Part shown: positions 17,345 through 24,709 of the stretch, in pieces
Position numbering within the stretch: position 1 is the first letter of the stretch
Layout: every line of letters starts with the position of its first letter
Assembly: GCA_910583525.1 (NCBI GenBank)
Contig: CAJTXL010000009.1
Coordinates: 1-64,000, forward strand
DNA: 64,000 nucleotides
Direction of reading: 5' to 3'
Source of the DNA: an uncultured Muribaculaceae bacterium
GTDB lineage: Bacteria; Bacteroidota; Bacteroidia; Bacteroidales; Muribaculaceae
Notes under the pieces: model-generated
Databases searched by the model: none
What the model was told of the DNA's origin: nothing
Seen by the model: the letters and a program-made list of their open reading frames with translations, nothing else
Position numbers and translations under genes: made by a program

Positions 17345-17695
17345 TTAGAAGCCGTCCCAGAAGTCGGGACGTATGTTTGCGAGGAAAGTGGGGTACGAGC
17401 GGTCGTCGCCGTCATTCTGCCGTTGTGCCTGCGCGGCTGACTGGTACATTGCTATTTCTGGGTGCTCGGCGACGGGAGTCGGGTCGGGAGTCGTCCTGTC
17501 GGCTTCTGGCGCCGGTGCCGGTTCGGGGTCTTTCGGCAGCAAGGTTGCGAGCAGTTCGACGGGGTCGCCTCCTGCGGCGATGGCTGCAAGGACGTGCGCG
17601 CACTCGCTGTTGGCGCTTATTGCTCTGAGCAGTTCGGTGTCGCTGCTGCCGTCGGTGTCGCCGTTGACGGGCGGCGGGGTGGGATTTTCTTCCAT
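17345..17695 (-). CDS. Small acidic proline-rich protein, possible scaffold
   Basis: Encodes 116 residues starting at the ATG at 17695. The protein is rich in Pro, Asp, Glu and Ala with a short predicted helix (ELLRAISANSECAHVLAAI) and ends DFWDGF. Position directly before a major capsid-like gene and the acidic, helical character fit a scaffolding protein, but this is inference from context. A TAACTTTG box at 17725 begins the operon 30 bases upstream. Confidence 0.6.
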   Translation of the reverse strand: MEENPTPPPVNGDTDGSSDTELLRAISANSECAHVLAAIAAGGDPVELLATLLPKDPEPAPAPEADRTTPDPTPVAEHPEIAMYQSAAQAQRQNDGDDRSYPTFLANIRPDFWDGF

Positions 17696-17724
17696 TTTTT
17701 TCGATTTTTTTGTGGGTTGTGGCG

Positions 17725-17778
17725 CAAAGTTACGGCGGTGCCTGCCGGAGCGTTTGCGGAAAATCTCCGGCGTCGGGA
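17725..17778 (-). promoter_or_regulatory. Promoter of the phage-head operon with upstream palindrome
   Basis: TAACTTTG on the minus strand (17732-17725) lies 30 bases before the first gene. A palindrome TCCGGCGTCGGG sits at 17767-17778. The 14-base GTGGCGCAAAGTTA (plus strand) and the palindrome are spaced exactly as at 35-93, so the two promoters are probably copies or share a regulator. Confidence 0.6.
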
Positions 17779-17808
17779 AAAAGGCCGGGGATGCCGGCCG
17801 TTTTTTTC
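17779..17808 (+). terminator. Terminator-like hairpin inside a divergent promoter region
   Basis: A GGCCGG / CCGGCC stem (17784-17789 and 17795-17800) is flanked by A5 on the left and T7 on the right, so it could work in both directions. It lies between two divergent promoters, where no known upstream transcript needs stopping. Confidence 0.55.
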
Positions 17809-17830
17809 TCGGCATGTGAGGAAAAAATCG

Positions 17831-17838
17831 TAAATTTG
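17831..17838 (+). promoter_or_regulatory. TAAATTTG -7 box, leaderless promoter
   Basis: TAAATTTG is followed by GGGC and the ATG of the DUF1573 gene at 17843. This predicts a start point at or within a few bases of the start codon. Confidence 0.65.
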
Positions 17839-17842
17839 GGGC

Positions 17843-18910
17843 ATGAAACATTTGCTGATTTCTGCAATAGCTGTTCTCGCCGCTTTTTCGGGGGCTGCCG
17901 TCGACGATGTGAAGTGGCTTGAGACGAGCCATAATTTCGGGGCCTTCGACGAAGACCTCGGCCCTGTGACGTGCACGTTCAAGTTTGTGAATACTCTTGA
18001 CGAGCCGGTGTCGATAGTGGTGGCGCGTTCGTCGTGCGGCTGCACGTCGCCGGTGTATTCGCGCGACGCCGTCGAGCCGGGCGATACGGCCTCGATTTCG
18101 GTGACATATGACCCGGCAGGCCGCCCGGGGCGTTTTACCAAGTATGTCGGGGTGCAGCTTTCTGCCGGCCCGGCACAGCCGAAGCTTTACATAAAGGGTA
18201 CGGTGGTGGGTTCGGCCAAGAGTGTGGCGCGGCGTTTTCCTGTTGACTGCGGCGCCGACATGCAGCTTGCAAAGGGCGTGCTTATGACAGGAGAGGTCGC
18301 TAAGGGGCAGCTGCGTACGGTTTTCCTTGAGGCATATAACCGCTCGACCGACACGATACGTCCACGCATAGAGGGTCTTCCGCCTTATTTAGAGGCTGTG
18401 GCGTCGCCCGAGGCTGTTCCGCCGGGCGAGCAGATGTCGTTTATCTTCTATTTCCACTCGGCACGGTGCGAGCAGTACGGCCTTGTGTGCGACACGGTGT
18501 ATGTGTGCCGCGACGCAGACAGTGCGGTGCGCTGTCCGCTGCCGACGGTGGCTATCGTGAGCGAGGATTTCTCGAAGATGACGGCGAAACAGCTGGCAAA
18601 GGCTCCGCATTGCCGTCTGTCGGAAACGAGCCTTGATTTCGGCAGACTGGGCCGGGAGCCGGTATCGATGGAGTGCACCGTCCGCAACACAGGCAAGTCG
18701 CCGCTGAAACTGCGGCGTGTATATACTGCCGACGAGGGCGTTGCGGTGTCGGTATCGGCCGACACGGTGAAGCCCGGCAAAGAGGCCGTTCTCACCGTCA
18801 CGGTAGACCCCCGAAAGTTGCCGGGGGCATTGCTCAACGCCCGGATTTCAATCGTTACGAACGACCCGGATGCGCCCAACACGACCTTACGGGCGGTCGG
18901 GGAGCTGTAG
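17843..18910 (+). CDS. DUF1573 secreted protein with two immunoglobulin-like domains
   Basis: A 355-residue exported protein (signal peptide MKHLLISAIAVLAAFSGAA). Two copies of the DUF1573 fold are visible: residues about 22-118 (HNFGAFDEDLGPVTCTFKFVN, then SSCGCTSPVYS) and about 255-355 (LDFGRLGREPVSMECTVRN, then ITNDPDAPNTTLRAVGEL). The DUF1573 fold is ASH/HYDIN-like and common in Bacteroidetes envelopes, but no precise function is known. The second copy lacks the CGC motif of the first. It is monocistronic with a leaderless-type promoter. Confidence 0.85.
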   Translation: MKHLLISAIAVLAAFSGAAVDDVKWLETSHNFGAFDEDLGPVTCTFKFVNTLDEPVSIVVARSSCGCTSPVYSRDAVEPGDTASISVTYDPAGRPGRFTKYVGVQLSAGPAQPKLYIKGTVVGSAKSVARRFPVDCGADMQLAKGVLMTGEVAKGQLRTVFLEAYNRSTDTIRPRIEGLPPYLEAVASPEAVPPGEQMSFIFYFHSARCEQYGLVCDTVYVCRDADSAVRCPLPTVAIVSEDFSKMTAKQLAKAPHCRLSETSLDFGRLGREPVSMECTVRNTGKSPLKLRRVYTADEGVAVSVSADTVKPGKEAVLTVTVDPRKLPGALLNARISIVTNDPDAPNTTLRAVGEL

Positions 18911-19138
18911 ATAGCGTTTCTGCGCCCCTATCGCGCTACGCTGTAGCTTTGCGTTGTCAGGACAGGTTTGCCCGGGTCGCGCGCCGCCTAAAGGGGCGCT
19001 TGCCCGGGCCTATTGCAGTTTGCGCCACTCTGTGGCGTTTGCCCCGAATGGGGCGATGTGTAATATGGTAGCGACGTCTACATTTGTTATGCGCTGAAAT
19101 TTCGACCTGAGCCAAAACTGACTCTTATTGTTGAACTT
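18911..19138. repeat. Palindromic intergenic region between convergent genes
   Basis: Contains two direct copies of TTGCCCGGG (18968-18976 and 19000-19008), each with a CCCGGG palindrome. They bracket a short stem GCGCC / GGCGC. No reading frame of note. It is probably a REP-type element that also ends transcription of the two convergent genes. Confidence 0.4.
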
Positions 19139-19672
19139 TTATTCAATGAAATTTTTGAGATCAAAGAACATGAGGCGAGTTTCTTCTGCTTTATCTAAAT
19201 CTGAGAAGAAGCGGAAGCCGTTCTTTTCATAGAATGGTGCGGCAGAAACAAGAGCATCGACTGTTATGAAACGACAACCGAGCCGTTTGACGGTTGCGAA
19301 CGCGTATTTGATATTGTCTAAAACAAATGTTCCAACGCCAGTTCCAGTATATCTTTCATTCACTGCAAGTCTGCCAATTTTCACCGCCGGGTAATTTCTA
19401 CGGCGTTTGGGATTGGGGATGTTGCGGTTCAGCCTGTTCCAAACATTCTTTTCATCTGGATTGAATGAAATTTTGTCGGCGAGCAGGCTAAAATATGCCA
19501 CGGTCACATTTTTTTGTAAATCCTCAAGGAGATATGTTACAGCCATCAGCTCTTTCTGAAAATGCTTTGCATCATCAAAAAGAAAACCGTTCAAATCATC
19601 ATTTGTGCATCTGAACGGTTTAATTATTGTGTCATCGGAGAGTTGAATTTGAGTCAGTTTCGAGAAGTCCAT
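19139..19672 (-). CDS. GNAT-family acetyltransferase, probable toxin
   Basis: A 177-residue single-domain N-acetyltransferase. The acetyl-CoA loop is visible as RLAVNERYTGTGVG (about 115-128), and the C-terminal YEKNGFRFF is the usual GNAT strand-helix signature. GNAT toxins of this type acetylate aminoacyl-tRNA and stop translation; that role is inferred from its pairing with a 52-residue gene ending one base upstream. The promoter at 19862 serves both genes. A non-toxin acetyltransferase is possible. Confidence 0.8.
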   Translation of the reverse strand: MDFSKLTQIQLSDDTIIKPFRCTNDDLNGFLFDDAKHFQKELMAVTYLLEDLQKNVTVAYFSLLADKISFNPDEKNVWNRLNRNIPNPKRRRNYPAVKIGRLAVNERYTGTGVGTFVLDNIKYAFATVKRLGCRFITVDALVSAAPFYEKNGFRFFSDLDKAEETRLMFFDLKNFIE

Positions 19673-19673
19673 A

Positions 19674-19832
19674 TTACCATTGGAAATTGCTTATGGATTT
19701 CATGACTTCGTAGGCCTTGCGCGCCCTTTCTTTCTCCTCTTTTGACACCGGCATTGGCTGCGAAATCATTTTTTCGAAGCGCTGTGCATCCTTACCGAAT
19801 AACTCAGGGGTTTCTTTAATTGGCCGTGCCAT
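19674..19832 (-). CDS. Very small antitoxin-like partner of the GNAT protein
   Basis: A 52-residue protein starting MARPIKETPELFGKDAQRF and rich in charged helix (SKEEKERARKAYEVMKSI). It begins at 19832, directly before the acetyltransferase with a one-base gap, as in two-gene toxin-antitoxin units. It is shorter than the usual ribbon-helix-helix antitoxins (about 90 residues) and shows no obvious DNA-binding domain, so it may neutralise by protein contact only. The function is inferred from context. Confidence 0.7.
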   Translation of the reverse strand: MARPIKETPELFGKDAQRFEKMISQPMPVSKEEKERARKAYEVMKSISNFQW

Positions 19833-19861
19833 TGTTGGAAAGTTTTTTTGATTTGTAATTA

Positions 19862-19869
19862 CAAAGATA
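19862..19869 (-). promoter_or_regulatory. TATCTTTG -7 box of the GNAT pair
   Basis: Minus-strand TATCTTTG, 30 bases before the antitoxin-like start. Confidence 0.6.
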
Positions 19870-19964
19870 CAACAAAAATCTGATATAGAGGGTTGAAAAA
19901 ATGGTTTTTGCAACTTCGCGTGGTAAATGGGAGCTTGCGCTTGTCTGTAATTGGTGCTCCGTAC

Positions 19965-20816
19965 TTATTTTATCAATAGTTTTTCGCGTTTTACGGGTTT
20001 GCCGTCTTTGTTTGTCTGCACAATATATAGACCTTTTTTCAAGTCTTTCAGGAGATATGGATTGGCGGCCTTTTTGATGAAAGCGCCGTTTATATCGTAG
20101 ATTGTGATATCGTCGTAGCCGTTTTCCGAAACGGTGCAGTTTGAAATGCCGGAGCTGTTATATGGCTCCAACTCAATGGTTTCTTGTGCAGAGCCGTATT
20201 TGTTTTGGACAAGGATGTCTACCCAAGCGTAATACAGCGAATTTATCAGGCCTGTCTTTACATGAGCTAAAAGGGACTCGTTTACACCGATAAGCCTTCG
20301 TACCGAACTAAATTCTTCTTCAACAAATATGTCAAGACGGTTCGCTCCATAATAATGGACGTTAAACGTCAGGTAGAAATAGTCGGGGTCTTTTTCATCC
20401 CAAACGCGATTGATGTCGGTTATTGCGCTTATGTATGGCTCTGCTGACAAAGATATGTTAAGTGACGGCGCAGACTGCGGTTCTCCGTTTATTGTGTATC
20501 GGCATTCGACCAAGCCCGAAAGGTCGCCGGTTGCGGTGTGTGCGTAGTTGTCGGTGTTGTCTACCGGTTTGGTCGTGAATTTCGGTTGGGAACTTGTTTC
20601 TATTTCGACATAATTGCCGGATGTGTCTTTTAGCTTGAAAGTCCAGTTGTAGTTGTCGATTTCGGGAAGATTTTCGGCAGATAGGCTATAGGTGTGAACG
20701 GCGTAGACTGAGCCGGTGCCGTCGTTTTCGATATTGTCGCATACAATTGCCGTGTTGGCAAAAGCTAAAACGGGAACAAGGGTGAACAGGATTGTCGATA
20801 GGATATTCTTGCGCAT
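19965..20816 (-). CDS. Secreted protein with C-terminal sorting-type domain
   Basis: A 283-residue exported protein (signal peptide MRKNILSTILFTLVPVLAFA). The middle part is beta-rich with immunoglobulin-like spacing (about 30-210). The last 60 residues (ITIYDINGAFIKKA, then LKKGLYIVQTNKDG) match the C-terminal domain of type IX-type secreted proteins. The family of the central part is not recognised. It is monocistronic with its own promoter box at 20834. Confidence 0.75.
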   Translation of the reverse strand: MRKNILSTILFTLVPVLAFANTAIVCDNIENDGTGSVYAVHTYSLSAENLPEIDNYNWTFKLKDTSGNYVEIETSSQPKFTTKPVDNTDNYAHTATGDLSGLVECRYTINGEPQSAPSLNISLSAEPYISAITDINRVWDEKDPDYFYLTFNVHYYGANRLDIFVEEEFSSVRRLIGVNESLLAHVKTGLINSLYYAWVDILVQNKYGSAQETIELEPYNSSGISNCTVSENGYDDITIYDINGAFIKKAANPYLLKDLKKGLYIVQTNKDGKPVKREKLLIK

Positions 20817-20833
20817 TTTTAGACCATTTTTTG

Positions 20834-20841
20834 CAAAAGTA
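20834..20841 (-). promoter_or_regulatory. TACTTTTG -7 box
   Basis: Minus-strand TACTTTTG, 18 bases before the secreted-protein start at 20816. Confidence 0.55.
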
Positions 20842-20927
20842 GTTATTTTTTTAGTATTTGTGTCGTTGTAGCGGAAATTTTTATCGGGTTCTCGACATTT
20901 GTTGAGGGGTTTGTCGGGGATAGTTTT

Positions 20928-20935
20928 TATTTTTG
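20928..20935 (+). promoter_or_regulatory. TATTTTTG -7 box
   Basis: Plus-strand TATTTTTG, 25 bases before the start codon at 20960, divergent from the box at 20834. Confidence 0.55.
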
Positions 20936-20959
20936 CGGAAACAACAATATATTGTCCTT

Positions 20960-21640
20960 ATGAAAAACCGATTGTTTACATTGTTTCTGCTGTTAGTGTG
21001 CGCCACGCTGTACGTGAGTGCCGGCAGCGCGCGTGCCGACATTCTGATGAAGAACGGCATCAAGTATGAGGGTGTAGAGGTGTCGCCTCCATGGGGAGCC
21101 GACAAGGAGCTGAAGGCTAAGATTGACGGTAAGAAGACGAAAATCACGTCGGATTCGATTGACATGGTGGTGATTTGGCACAAGGACCGCCCCGACGAGC
21201 AGTATGTGATAAAATGGATGCGTGCGCTGATTTTCCGCCATAAGGAGAACCGGCTGGAGAATGCCTACCGGTCGTGGTTCGCTCTTCATCAGGCCGGCGA
21301 CCATCTGTCGTATTGGATTGAGATTAACTCGTTCAAGCTCAAAAAGAAATATATGAGGATTTCAGTCCCTCAAGAGGCGCATTTTTTATGGCGTGACTGT
21401 GATGACGGGCCTTGCAAGGTTAATACGCAGCGCGGCGCCGGTCGTACCCGTGAGTGGCTGACGGCGTTTTTGGACTCGGACAAGGAGCTTTGCCGCAGCC
21501 TAAATGAAGACCTTGACATTGGCAAATGGAACGGGGACTACTATTTCAACGGGATGACGCTCTACGAAAAGCTTGTGAAGGAGTATACGCCTGGGCGTAA
21601 GTGCGGCGAGAGCGTGGTTTCTGCCGGGGATGTGGAATAG
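20960..21640 (+). CDS. Secreted protein of unknown function
   Basis: A 226-residue exported protein; the signal peptide starts at the ATG at 20960 (MKNRLFTLFLLLVCATLYVSA). The mature N-terminus (DILMKNGIKYEGVEV, then KTKITSDSIDMVVIWH) reads like a small beta domain in which a gene product describes a key and a value strand. A similar opening (DIVVLADGTTKTVYNIEV) occurs in the protein at 25994-27277, so the two may share an N-terminal domain. The C-terminal 120 residues are unrecognised. It is followed by a pair of REP-like palindromes. Confidence 0.75.
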   Translation: MKNRLFTLFLLLVCATLYVSAGSARADILMKNGIKYEGVEVSPPWGADKELKAKIDGKKTKITSDSIDMVVIWHKDRPDEQYVIKWMRALIFRHKENRLENAYRSWFALHQAGDHLSYWIEINSFKLKKKYMRISVPQEAHFLWRDCDDGPCKVNTQRGAGRTREWLTAFLDSDKELCRSLNEDLDIGKWNGDYYFNGMTLYEKLVKEYTPGRKCGESVVSAGDVE

Positions 21641-21655
21641 AGGAGTTGCCAAAAG

Positions 21656-21732
21656 TGTAGGGACATGCCTTTGGCATGTAGGCTGATTGACAGACACATT
21701 ACGCTTCTACGTGCCAAAGGCACGTCCCTACA
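21656..21732. repeat. Inverted pair of REP-like palindromes
   Basis: TGTAGGGACATGCCTTTGG... at 21656-21679 and its diverged inverse ending GTCCCTACA at 21709-21732. They flank 29 unique bases. The unit matches the single copy at 257-280. As an RNA the pair would fold into a large hairpin that could protect or end the upstream message. Confidence 0.75.
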
Positions 21733-21777
21733 TTTTGGGGGTTCGCATTCTCATGCAAGGTATGTGAGGCCACCGGG

Positions 21778-22983
21778 TCAGCGGCATTTGTCGAGCGCTT
21801 CGGTGATGGCTTTTTTGTCGAGGTTTTGGCCGATGAAGACGAGCTTCACCATGCGGTCGCCGTATACGGGATCCCAGTCGGCGGCGAGGCCGGGTTCCTG
21901 GCGCATCAGTTGTTCGAGTTCTTCTTTGGGGGCCGTTGCGAACCAGTAGCCGGCTTCGGTGAGTTTCTTCTGCACGCCGGCCTGCTCGAAGAGGTATGAC
22001 ATGTCGGTGTTGTGCCTGAAGTATAATATGCCTTTGGCGCGGATTATGTTGGAGGGCCACTGGCGTGCTATGAAGTAGTCGAATTTGTTTATGTCGAAGC
22101 CTGGGCGGCAGTGGTATACGAATGTCTGTATGCCGTATTCTTCGGCTTCGCCTTCGTCGTGGTGGTGATGGTGGTGTTCGTGGCCGTGTTCATGTTCGTG
22201 CCCGTGGTGGCCGTGCTCGTCATGGTCGTCATCATCGTCATCGTCGTGGTGGCCTTCGATTGCGTCAATCCATGCGGCTGATGTTGCGACGCGCTCAAAG
22301 TCGAACATTCGGGTGTCAAGCAGTTGTGTGAGGTCGATGTCGCAGTAGTCGCATTCGATGATTTTGGCTTTGGGCTGGAGTGCGCGGATTATGGCTTTTA
22401 TGCGTCCGGCTTCTTCGGGTGTTACTTCGGATATTTTGTTGAGGAGTATTATGTTGCAGAATTCGATTTGTTCGATTACGAGGTTCTCGATGTCTTCTTC
22501 GTCGATGCCGGGGCGTTTGAGGTCTTCGCCGCAGGCGAACTCCGATTTCATACGCAGGGCGTCGACGACGGTGGCTATGCAGTCGAGGCGCGGCAGGCCG
22601 TGACGGGTGTATTTTGCTTCCATGTTTGGCATGGAGCAGATGGTCTGCGCAATGGGTGCGGGTTCGCATATGCCGCTGGCTTCGATGACGATGTAGTCGA
22701 AGCGGCCTGTGGCGACGATGTCGCTGAGCTGTTCGACCAAATCCATTTTGAGGGTGCAGCAGATGCAGCCGTTCTGCAGCGCGACGAGGTCGCCTTGGTC
22801 TTTTTTGCCTACTACGCCGCCTTTCTGTATCAGCGAAGCGTCGATGTTGACTTCGCCTATGTCGTTTACTATTACGGCAAAGCGTATGCCGCGTTCGTTT
22901 GAGAGTATGCGGTTGAGCAGTGTTGTCTTTCCGCTGCCGAGGTAGCCGGTGAGCAGAAGTACGGGAATGTCTTTTTGTGCCAT
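21778..22983 (-). CDS. COG0523 (CobW/P47K) G3E GTPase with a His-rich loop
   Basis: A 401-residue metallochaperone-type GTPase. Walker A GYLGSGKTT at 13-21, the metal-binding CICC at 73-76 of the CxCC motif, and a late Asp/His-rich stretch (about 245-290, dozens of H, D and E). Such proteins insert zinc, cobalt or iron into client enzymes or sense zinc shortage. The His-rich loop strongly suggests zinc or nickel binding. It lies downstream of nagB with a long stem-loop between, so the genes need not be co-regulated. No zinc-uptake-regulator box is obvious. Confidence 0.92.
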   Translation of the reverse strand: MAQKDIPVLLLTGYLGSGKTTLLNRILSNERGIRFAVIVNDIGEVNIDASLIQKGGVVGKKDQGDLVALQNGCICCTLKMDLVEQLSDIVATGRFDYIVIEASGICEPAPIAQTICSMPNMEAKYTRHGLPRLDCIATVVDALRMKSEFACGEDLKRPGIDEEDIENLVIEQIEFCNIILLNKISEVTPEEAGRIKAIIRALQPKAKIIECDYCDIDLTQLLDTRMFDFERVATSAAWIDAIEGHHDDDDDDDHDEHGHHGHEHEHGHEHHHHHHDEGEAEEYGIQTFVYHCRPGFDINKFDYFIARQWPSNIIRAKGILYFRHNTDMSYLFEQAGVQKKLTEAGYWFATAPKEELEQLMRQEPGLAADWDPVYGDRMVKLVFIGQNLDKKAITEALDKCR

Positions 22984-22998
22984 TGGAATATATGGTTT

Positions 22999-23041
22999 AC
23001 GGCCCGGAGCGGCATCGGGGTAGATGCAAGCTCCGGGCCGT
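22999..23041 (-). terminator. Stem-loop between nagB and the COG0523 gene
   Basis: A 12-bp perfect stem, ACGGCCCGGAGC (22999-23010) with GCTCCGGGCCGT (23030-23041) and a 19-base loop. There is no T-run on the nagB side, so it may stabilise the 3' end of the nagB message rather than terminate it fully. Confidence 0.5.
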
Positions 23042-23067
23042 TATTTGATGTTATCGGGGAATGTTTA

Positions 23068-23877
23068 TCAGAATTGGGTGCCGGGGTCGAGGTTTGCTTT
23101 TTCGATGTCTTTGAAGTAACGGTATGTGCCTACTTTAAGTTCTTCGCAGGCTGCTTCGTCGGCAACGATAATTGCTTTGGGGTGCATCTGGAGTGCGGAT
23201 ATTGTCCACATCTGCGATATGCCGCCTTCGACGCCGTGGCGGAGTGCGCGGGCCTTGTTGTGGCCGTTGACCATGAGCATTACCGAGCGTGCGGCCATCA
23301 CTGTGCCGACGCCGACGGTGAGGGCTGTCTTGGGCACGAGGTCGACGTTGCCTTCGAAGAAGCGCGAGTTGGCGATGATGGTGTCGGTGGTGAGTGTCTT
23401 TACGCGCGTACGTGATGTGAGCGACGAGCCGGGCTCGTTGAAGGCGATGTGGCCGTCGGGGCCTACGCCGCCCATGAAGAGGTCGATGCCGCCATATTTT
23501 TTGATTTTGTCTTCAAAGCGAGCGCATTCGGCAGCGAGGTCGGGAGCGTTGCCGTTGAGTATGTTTACGTTTTCGCGCGGAATGTCAATGTGGCTGAAGA
23601 AGTTGTTCCACATGAAGCTGTGGTAGCTTTCGGGGTGGTCTTCGGGCAGACCGACGTATTCGTCCATGTTGAATGTGACGACGTTTTTGAAAGATACTTT
23701 GCCTTCTTTGTGGAGTTCGATGAGGCGGCGGTACATGCCCAGTGGCGAGCTGCCGGTAGGGCATCCGAGCACGAAGGGTTTCTCGGGCGTGGGGTTTGCT
23801 TCGTTGATGCGTGCTGCGACGTAGTTGCCGGCCCAGCGCGAAAGGGTCTGATAGTCGGGTTCGATTACGAGTCTCAT
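23068..23877 (-). CDS. nagB: Glucosamine-6-phosphate deaminase
   Basis: A 269-residue cytoplasmic enzyme that converts glucosamine 6-phosphate to fructose 6-phosphate and ammonia in amino-sugar breakdown. Family motifs: the phosphate loop [18 protein letters not shown] with the catalytic Asp, and [16 protein letters not shown] with the catalytic His and Glu. Length and order fit the hexameric E. coli type. No nagA is adjacent. A nonamer repeat array lies in the short gap upstream. Confidence 0.96.
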   Translation of the reverse strand: MRLVIEPDYQTLSRWAGNYVAARINEANPTPEKPFVLGCPTGSSPLGMYRRLIELHKEGKVSFKNVVTFNMDEYVGLPEDHPESYHSFMWNNFFSHIDIPRENVNILNGNAPDLAAECARFEDKIKKYGGIDLFMGGVGPDGHIAFNEPGSSLTSRTRVKTLTTDTIIANSRFFEGNVDLVPKTALTVGVGTVMAARSVMLMVNGHNKARALRHGVEGGISQMWTISALQMHPKAIIVADEAACEELKVGTYRYFKDIEKANLDPGTQF

Positions 23878-23882
23878 TTGAT

Positions 23883-23914
23883 AAGTCTAATTGGTCTAAT
23901 TAGTCTGATTAGTT
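23883..23914. repeat. Imperfect 9-bp tandem array
   Basis: About 3.5 units of TAATTGGTC/TAATTAGTC/TGATTAGTT type. Period nine with a conserved GTC matches the array at 173-217. Confidence 0.65.
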
Positions 23915-23931
23915 GTCAGTTGTGTATTTTC

Positions 23932-24579
23932 TTAGAAGAGCCAGGCGGCTGTTATTGTCCAATAATTGTTTTTGCTGTCGACTTTTGTGCCGTTGATTGG
24001 AGTGAGTGCGCTTACGGTCTTTGTCATGCCGAGGCCATATGATGCGCCGACCTGCAGGTGCGTGAAGAGCTGTAGGCCTATGCCGAAGTTCCATGCGACG
24101 TCGAACGATTTGTTCTCGTAAGCGTCGGTGATGGCTTTTTTCGATGCGAGGAACGCGAAGCTCGGGCCTGTGAAGACATAGGGCGATATGATTTTGCCTA
24201 CGATAGGCAGGCCGATTTTGTATTTGATGTTGAGGGGAATTTCGATGTAGTCGCGTTTTTTGTAGCGGTTGGAGTTTAGCAGGTCAGCTGTCGGGTCATC
24301 TGACGGTTTCAGTTGGTTGCCTTTGTAGTTTGAATCGGATACGCGGTGCACGTACATCACCGAAAGGTCGAAACCGAGATTGATTACGGGGATTGTGAAT
24401 TCGGCCTGTACGCCGCCTGTGAAACCGGCGCGGTTGTCGTTGTTGAAGACGTCTTTGTCGAGGCGCATTGAGTTTACGGCAACGCCTACGCGCGGACCGA
24501 TGCGGAACTGTGCCATGGCAGGCATGGCAGCAACCATTATCATTGCGATGGTCAGCGTCAGTGCTTTCAGTTTTTTCAT
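23932..24579 (-). CDS. Small outer-membrane beta-barrel (PorT/OmpW-like)
   Basis: A 215-residue exported protein (MKKLKALTLTIAMIMVAAMPAMA). The mature part starts QFRIGPRVGVAVNSM and shows about eight amphipathic strands ending in WTITAAWLF with a C-terminal Phe. This is the outer-membrane beta-barrel-protein family common in Bacteroidetes. Its substrate and role are unknown. The promoter box at 24644 is divergent from that of the SufT-like gene. Confidence 0.82.
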   Translation of the reverse strand: MKKLKALTLTIAMIMVAAMPAMAQFRIGPRVGVAVNSMRLDKDVFNNDNRAGFTGGVQAEFTIPVINLGFDLSVMYVHRVSDSNYKGNQLKPSDDPTADLLNSNRYKKRDYIEIPLNIKYKIGLPIVGKIISPYVFTGPSFAFLASKKAITDAYENKSFDVAWNFGIGLQLFTHLQVGASYGLGMTKTVSALTPINGTKVDSKNNYWTITAAWLF

Positions 24580-24643
24580 ATTGGAGTAATGGATTGATTG
24601 AATATTCAGCTGTTTATGTTGCCGCGAGGTTTACGGCACAACG

Positions 24644-24651
24644 CAAAATTA
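24644..24651 (-). promoter_or_regulatory. TAATTTTG -7 box
   Basis: Minus-strand TAATTTTG, 65 bases before the outer-membrane barrel start. Confidence 0.55.
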
Positions 24652-24695
24652 CAATTTTTAATGCACAAAAGCACTATGTTGGGCGGAAAAATTTG

Positions 24696-24703
24696 TAATT
24701 TTG
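24696..24703 (+). promoter_or_regulatory. TAATTTTG -7 box, leaderless promoter
   Basis: TAATTTTG is followed by CTCATT and ATG (24710). The start point is therefore predicted at or near the start codon. Confidence 0.65.
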
Positions 24704-24709
24704 CTCATT

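Noticed and set aside
14128..17695. Use of a TAG-recoded genetic code for the module
   Set aside because: Only one internal TAG exists in four genes, and all neighbours use the standard code. It is kept as a lesser possibility in the findings.
13918..17840. Complete prophage
   Set aside because: No integrase, terminase, tail or lysis gene and no attachment-site repeats are visible; only head-type genes are present.
19079..19086. Plus-strand TACATTTG promoter box
   Set aside because: It points into the convergent GNAT gene, and no plus-strand gene follows. It is probably a chance match.
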